64,000 nucleotides of DNA, taken from contig NZ_CP030041.1 in NCBI RefSeq assembly GCF_003260975.1, positions 4,343,501 to 4,407,500 of the forward strand, read 5' to 3'. Positions 60,835 to 64,000 of this stretch are shown piece by piece (positions within the stretch are counted from its first letter, which is position 1; each line of letters opens with the position of its first letter). Source of the stretch: Echinicola strongylocentroti. GTDB lineage: Bacteria; Bacteroidota; Bacteroidia; Cytophagales; Cyclobacteriaceae. The position numbers and the translations under genes were made by a program. The notes beneath the pieces are model-generated. The model did not search any database, was not told the origin of the DNA, and worked only from the letters and a program-made list of their open reading frames with translations.

Positions 60835-61019
60835 AATGACACCAGTACTCACAGAGATAGTAAATAGTTTCTCACAGAAACCACGGAACTCTCAGAAAAG
60901 CCTTTTTTCATTCGGGGTGTTCGGTGCGTTCCGTGAGAAATAAAATCTACTGACAAGAAAGCATATAATAAAGTAATAAAATTATGGAGTCCGCTTTTCA
61001 TCGAGAAGCGGATTTTTTT
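60835..61019 (+). repeat. dispersed repeat family D, copy 2, ending in a hairpin
   Basis: A direct repeat of 59950-60134 with few changes (for example ACC for ATC near the start, and GCGGAT for GCAGACT in the hairpin). The hairpin TCCGCTT/AAGCGGA with T7 is perfect here (about 60991-61019). Confidence 0.85.
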
Positions 61020-61247
61020 GAGCCTAAAATTGAATAAAAAGTTAAGGTAACTGAATCGTTTTAGGAATGGGAACCCTCCGTTTATTAATTATGGTGGAAT
61101 ATCATTCGAAGGTATAAGTTGGTCAAAATAGGATAAAGCAAAGGACGTATTTGGAGAATCATACGTAAAAATACCCAATTTGGGGTATTTTTTTGTTGGT
61201 ATTTAAATTATAGATTTGATGTGTTGCTAACCTTAGTGTTTATAAGA
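61020..61247. other. spacer before the Cys-rich orphan gene
   Basis: AT-rich, with AATACCCAATTTGGGGTATT (61170-61189), a 20-bp near-perfect inverted repeat followed by T6 that could end an upstream transcript. No gene was seen. Confidence 0.45.
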
Positions 61248-61475
61248 ATGACTTTCTTTTATCTTACCAATTTTTATGACCAATCTCTCCCGCATGTCAT
61301 CCATGCGCTAGGATGCCCAGATATGCCTGACATGAATGAGTTGAGTTACTTAGGGCCTTATAATAACTGCTCGGAAGCATTAAGAAGTGCAGGAAAAAAG
61401 GTGACTAATGCTACTGTATGTGCGTGTTGCTGCGAAAAACTCAAAGCGTCAATTTTAAACAACAACTCATGCTAA
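61248..61475 (+). CDS. 75-aa cysteine-rich protein of unknown family
   Basis: ATG at 61248 (MTFFYLTNFYDQSLP); a GTG 27 bp upstream is possible. Seven Cys, with the cluster CACCCEKL at the C-terminal part, GCPDMPDMNELSYLGPYNNC in the middle and a final Cys as the last residue. There is no signal peptide or membrane helix, apart from a short aromatic start. The Cys cluster suggests metal binding, but no known zinc-finger or iron-sulfur spacing is matched. It lies isolated between repeat clusters, so it could be accessory or decaying. Confidence 0.45.
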   Translation: MTFFYLTNFYDQSLPHVIHALGCPDMPDMNELSYLGPYNNCSEALRSAGKKVTNATVCACCCEKLKASILNNNSC

Positions 61476-61544
61476 TTCTCCATACGGCAGTGGGCTGCTG
61501 CTCTATCCGACTGCGGAGCTAAAAGGTTGGCTTGGTTTCAGACC

Positions 61545-61577
61545 GGAATAGATAGGTTAATGCATATTGCTGGGTTA
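61545..61577. repeat. relic of the fold-back repeat (family C), right end
   Basis: GGAATAGATAGGTTAATGCA then TATTGCTGGGTTAA matches the right terminus of the full elements with a few changes. It lies 14 bp beyond the stop of the convergent lipase gene. Confidence 0.55.
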
Positions 61578-61590
61578 AGCCAAAGGGCCA

Positions 61591-62670
61591 TCAGTCCATT
61601 TCAGGAAGTTGGTTTGCTAAATAGTAGTAGGGCTCAAAATGATGGTGAGTAAAGACCTTTTCATTATTACTCGGGTAGATGGATTGATATTCTTGATCGG
61701 CTTTTAGCACGATGTGGTTTCCCGTTCTGCTGTAATGGTTGGAGTTGACATATTGTGGAGGGACAAATTCAGGCAAGACACTTTTGACTTGTTTTGCGAC
61801 CATATTACCCAAGTGTTTTTGATAACGCTTCTGGGCTTTTATAGTGGGTTTTGTGAGCCTTCCGTAAGCATATTGCAGTGCGATGTTTTTCGGGAATTTT
61901 TGTTTTTTTAAGGATGATTTAATGGTAGAAAATGGGTTTAATGTAGCAAAATCATCCATGTTTTGGATGGAGATGGGCGTTTGAGGAACCCAATCTTCCG
62001 AAGAAACCACATTATAGGCCCAGCCGCCCATGGTGGCAGATTCATAAGCATAGGCAAAATACAAATTACCAGGCTTTGGGGCAGCGCTGGAATAGGTTTT
62101 AATGACAAAATCTGCTGGAAACTGCTTTTTTTTCTGTAGTGATCTCAAATGGGCAGTGAGTAAATAGCTAATTGCTCCGCCTTGACTATGACCAGTAATA
62201 AGGAGTTGTTTATACCCACCCTGATAGAGAGAGTCTAGTTTTGGGAGGATGTCCCTACTCAAGAAGGCTGTACCTATCAACCATCCTACATGTACCGCTG
62301 CTTTTGGGTCAGTGGCAAGCTCATAATCGAAGGTGAAATCAGAGGAAAGCTGCAAGCTTCCCTTTGCCGGAACCATGGCTGCATAAAAGTTTGCTAACCA
62401 ACTGACAGGGTCTGCGGTCGTTCCCCGGATACTGAGAAGGGCTGTTTGGTCGCCGATCCATAGCTCCCAACGGTTTTTTAGCCCCATTTCTGGAGAACGG
62501 TATAGGCGTTCAAATTTTTGTGGGGAATCAATACTTTTTAATGTGTCTATTTGTGAAGCACCTACTCGGATCATCTCGAGGTACTCTTCCTTGTCAAAAC
62601 CCGGCTGTAGGGTTTGCGCAGTGAGGGCAGCAGGTGTGCCTAAAACCAGTATCAGCAATAACCAATGCAT
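61591..62670 (-). CDS. secreted class 3-type lipase
   Basis: A 359-aa protein with a signal peptide (about residues 1-18, LGTPAALTAQ). An alpha/beta-hydrolase with the nucleophile elbow ITGHSQGGAISYLL at about 160 (G-H-S-Q-G), typical of lipase class 3. NKLAIRGTTADP-like region is represented by LLSIRGTTADPVSWLANF, supplying the oxyanion hole. A later Asp (SSEDWVPQTP) and His (VFTHHHFEPYYY or NSNHYSRTGNHI) complete the triad. It probably acts in the periplasm or outside the cell on lipids or esters. It lies 16 bp after the PPTase gene. Confidence 0.85.
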   Translation of the reverse strand: MHWLLLILVLGTPAALTAQTLQPGFDKEEYLEMIRVGASQIDTLKSIDSPQKFERLYRSPEMGLKNRWELWIGDQTALLSIRGTTADPVSWLANFYAAMVPAKGSLQLSSDFTFDYELATDPKAAVHVGWLIGTAFLSRDILPKLDSLYQGGYKQLLITGHSQGGAISYLLTAHLRSLQKKKQFPADFVIKTYSSAAPKPGNLYFAYAYESATMGGWAYNVVSSEDWVPQTPISIQNMDDFATLNPFSTIKSSLKKQKFPKNIALQYAYGRLTKPTIKAQKRYQKHLGNMVAKQVKSVLPEFVPPQYVNSNHYSRTGNHIVLKADQEYQSIYPSNNEKVFTHHHFEPYYYLANQLPEMD

Positions 62671-62686
62671 TACTAAATATACTCCA

Positions 62687-63454
62687 TTAGTCTTTTACAT
62701 CAAAAAAGCGGATTTTTCGGTATTTCACAGGGAATGATAGGCTGACAAAGTAAAGCTCGTCCATCAGTAGACTTTTTATTTTCCAATCAGAAAATCCTCC
62801 CCCTACTTCGTATGGGATATACTGAGTGCCGTCGAGGCAGTTGATGGCGTGTAGATTGTCCACCATGCCGATTGAGGTAGCTTTTAGTAGGGATTCTTTC
62901 CGCGTCCACAATTTGTAAAATTCATGCCGAGGTGAATAGGCATTTTCAATATAGTGAGCCTCAGGTTTTGTGAAACAATTGTTGATAAGGGAAAGAAAGT
63001 CAAAACCACTATCGACATACTCTATGTCCACTCCCAGTTCGTCTCTGCTAAACCCGAATATCACCCAATCATTGGAATGGGAAATATTAAAATGGATGGT
63101 TCTGGTGTCTTTGAGGATTGGCTTTTTATTGATCCCTTCGACAAATTCGATATCAATCGGAGCTTTGTTCAAATACTTTGAGAGGAAGATTTTCAGGTAT
63201 CCTTTGCCAATAATATACCTTACCCGGTCACTTTCCCTTTGGTACCTGTTCATGGTTTTTATTTCCTGTGCTGTGAGGTGTTGTTGGATTTGCTCCAAAT
63301 TATTCATCACTTCTTTGACAGAAACTCTCCACAGATCGACATGCTCATCGATCAAGTAATTCGATTGTTGGTTCCAGGTGGGAAGTAAAACGGTGCTGCA
63401 ATGAATCTTACTGATATAAAGTTGGCTATTCATGGGACACGTTTTATTCTCCAA
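62687..63454 (-). CDS. 4'-phosphopantetheinyl transferase (Sfp/HetI type)
   Basis: A 255-aa protein (Met at residue 8 is an alternative start). PPTase motifs: HFNISHSNDWVIFGFS (P1), LGVDIEYVD (P2, with the Mg-binding Asp-x-Glu) and FYKLWTRKESLLKATSIG (P3). It transfers phosphopantetheine from CoA to carrier proteins; the Sfp-type length suggests secondary metabolism or a fatty-acid/polyketide carrier rather than the AcpS role. It probably belongs to one transcript with the lipase downstream. No carrier-protein gene lies within the window. Confidence 0.9.
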   Translation of the reverse strand: MENKTCPMNSQLYISKIHCSTVLLPTWNQQSNYLIDEHVDLWRVSVKEVMNNLEQIQQHLTAQEIKTMNRYQRESDRVRYIIGKGYLKIFLSKYLNKAPIDIEFVEGINKKPILKDTRTIHFNISHSNDWVIFGFSRDELGVDIEYVDSGFDFLSLINNCFTKPEAHYIENAYSPRHEFYKLWTRKESLLKATSIGMVDNLHAINCLDGTQYIPYEVGGGFSDWKIKSLLMDELYFVSLSFPVKYRKIRFFDVKD

Positions 63455-63941
63455 TAATTCAAAGAGTAAACGCCATTCTCATTAATGAAATTTTTGTTTA
63501 CTTCGTTTTTTAACTGTTCACTCCTGTTACTAAAGACAGGTAGTACGGTAGTTTTTTTATTCATTCGTTAAAATCGGTTTTCCATTATTCTTGGAAAGCT
63601 AGTAGATATCAGCATTCGTTGGTATTTTTATAAGATACTATGACCAAGATTGTACTTAATTGATCTTCGATAGTTATGTTGGTGTCACTTGGATACCTAA
63701 TGATGCCCTTACTAATCTAAAGTAAATCTAGCTAATTTTTAAATCAATAAAAATGTATTTTATATTAAAAAAAATGATTTTAAATAAATTGTGGTTCAAG
63801 TGAGCTAAAACAGTTATCATCCTTTGTAAAAAGTATATAACATCAAGAATAAATTGTCTTTTATTGAGAGTGATTATAGGGTCAAATAATTAGGGTGCAA
63901 AATCGGCACCTCTTCATGGTGCCGATTCTGAAATTGGGCTG
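63455..63941. other. AT-rich spacer without recognisable gene
   Basis: 487 bp, strongly AT-rich from about 63640 to 63850. It should contain the promoter of the PPTase gene. A terminator hairpin for the gene to the right lies at 63901-63927. Nothing else was recognised. Confidence 0.5.
63901..63927 (-). terminator. terminator of the partial right-hand gene
   Basis: Perfect stem AATCGGCACC/GGTGCCGATT with a 7-nt loop (63901-63927). On the minus strand it is followed by TTTT. It lies 15 bp after the stop of the partial coding sequence that enters from the right edge. Confidence 0.75.
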
Positions 63942-64000
63942 CTAGAGGTCACTGTTGAGTAGCGATTGTAGTTTTTGGGCAAATGGCTTTACAAATGGCG
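63942..64000 (-). CDS. C-terminal end of an unidentified protein (partial)
   Basis: A minus-strand frame entering from the window edge and stopping at TAG (63942-63944). The last residues, PFVKPFAQKLQSLLNSDL, look like an amphipathic helix. The terminator just beyond supports a real gene end. The family cannot be told. Confidence 0.45.
   Translation of the reverse strand, partial: PFVKPFAQKLQSLLNSDL

Noticed and set aside
1..64000. tRNA, rRNA, CRISPR arrays, prophage or complete insertion sequences
   Set aside because: Looked for by eye; no cloverleaf, rRNA segment, regular spacer array or transposase gene was recognised. Scanning with tRNA and CRISPR tools would be decisive.

Overview
The window looks like a chromosomal segment of a Bacteroidota (Cytophagales) bacterium, most likely family Cyclobacteriaceae (Echinicola, Cyclobacterium or Algoriphagus type). 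This rests on the fused lpxC/fabZ gene in an HD-lpxD-lpxC/fabZ-lpxA operon, a PorX-type REC-PglZ response regulator (type IX secretion control), DUF4296 and DUF983 proteins, a DUF58-BatA operon, TAnnTTTG-like -7 promoter boxes and near-absence of Shine-Dalgarno sequences. The genus is inferred. No rRNA, tRNA or CRISPR array was recognised.

1-6.9 kb is an accessory region. It holds the tail of an ABC exporter, a small HTH protein, a double-glycine-leader (bacteriocin-like) peptide gene, a decayed second copy with its own promoter block, and many 55-82 aa two-helix membrane proteins. Two related blocks of these (3.2-4.3 kb and 5.7-6.8 kb) arose by duplication. One copy of the last gene is broken by an 82-bp inverted-repeat element, and the other copy shows the empty site. 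A thioredoxin-like protein and a GT2 glycosyltransferase also lie here.

6.9-22.2 kb is conserved housekeeping: the DUF58-BatA operon, a DUF4296 lipoprotein, mutS2, the lipid A operon with an ABC ATPase at its end, and porX-tsaE-ald.

22.2-27.9 kb holds a compact signalling cluster. A response regulator is divergent from an operon of an E1/ThiF-like protein, a GNAT-fold acyltransferase, a 7TMR-DISM histidine kinase and a receiver-kinase hybrid, closed by a clear terminator. I consider this the best candidate for an undescribed system.

28-46.9 kb contains SIMPL, pyrophosphatase, an acyltransferase, a second DnaE, DUF983, a BCCT transporter, an App1-type phosphatase plus a diacylglycerol-kinase-like enzyme, DinB, a Gfo/Idh/MocA oxidoreductase, a GH20 hexosaminidase, metZ under a SAM riboswitch, an SGNH hydrolase and DUF4407.

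48-55.2 kb carries another oxidoreductase, a NeuD-type acyltransferase, and a sulfur module: Crp/Fnr regulator, Usp, TauE, a CstB-like metallo-beta-lactamase/rhodanese protein and two YeeE/YedE half-transporters.

55.2-64 kb has an MFS transporter, metG, a Cys-rich orphan, a lipase and a phosphopantetheinyl transferase among repeat-rich spacers. At least six families of short non-coding repeats recur across the window. Two full copies of one 174-bp fold-back element differ at only three positions, and one of them sits inside another repeat.
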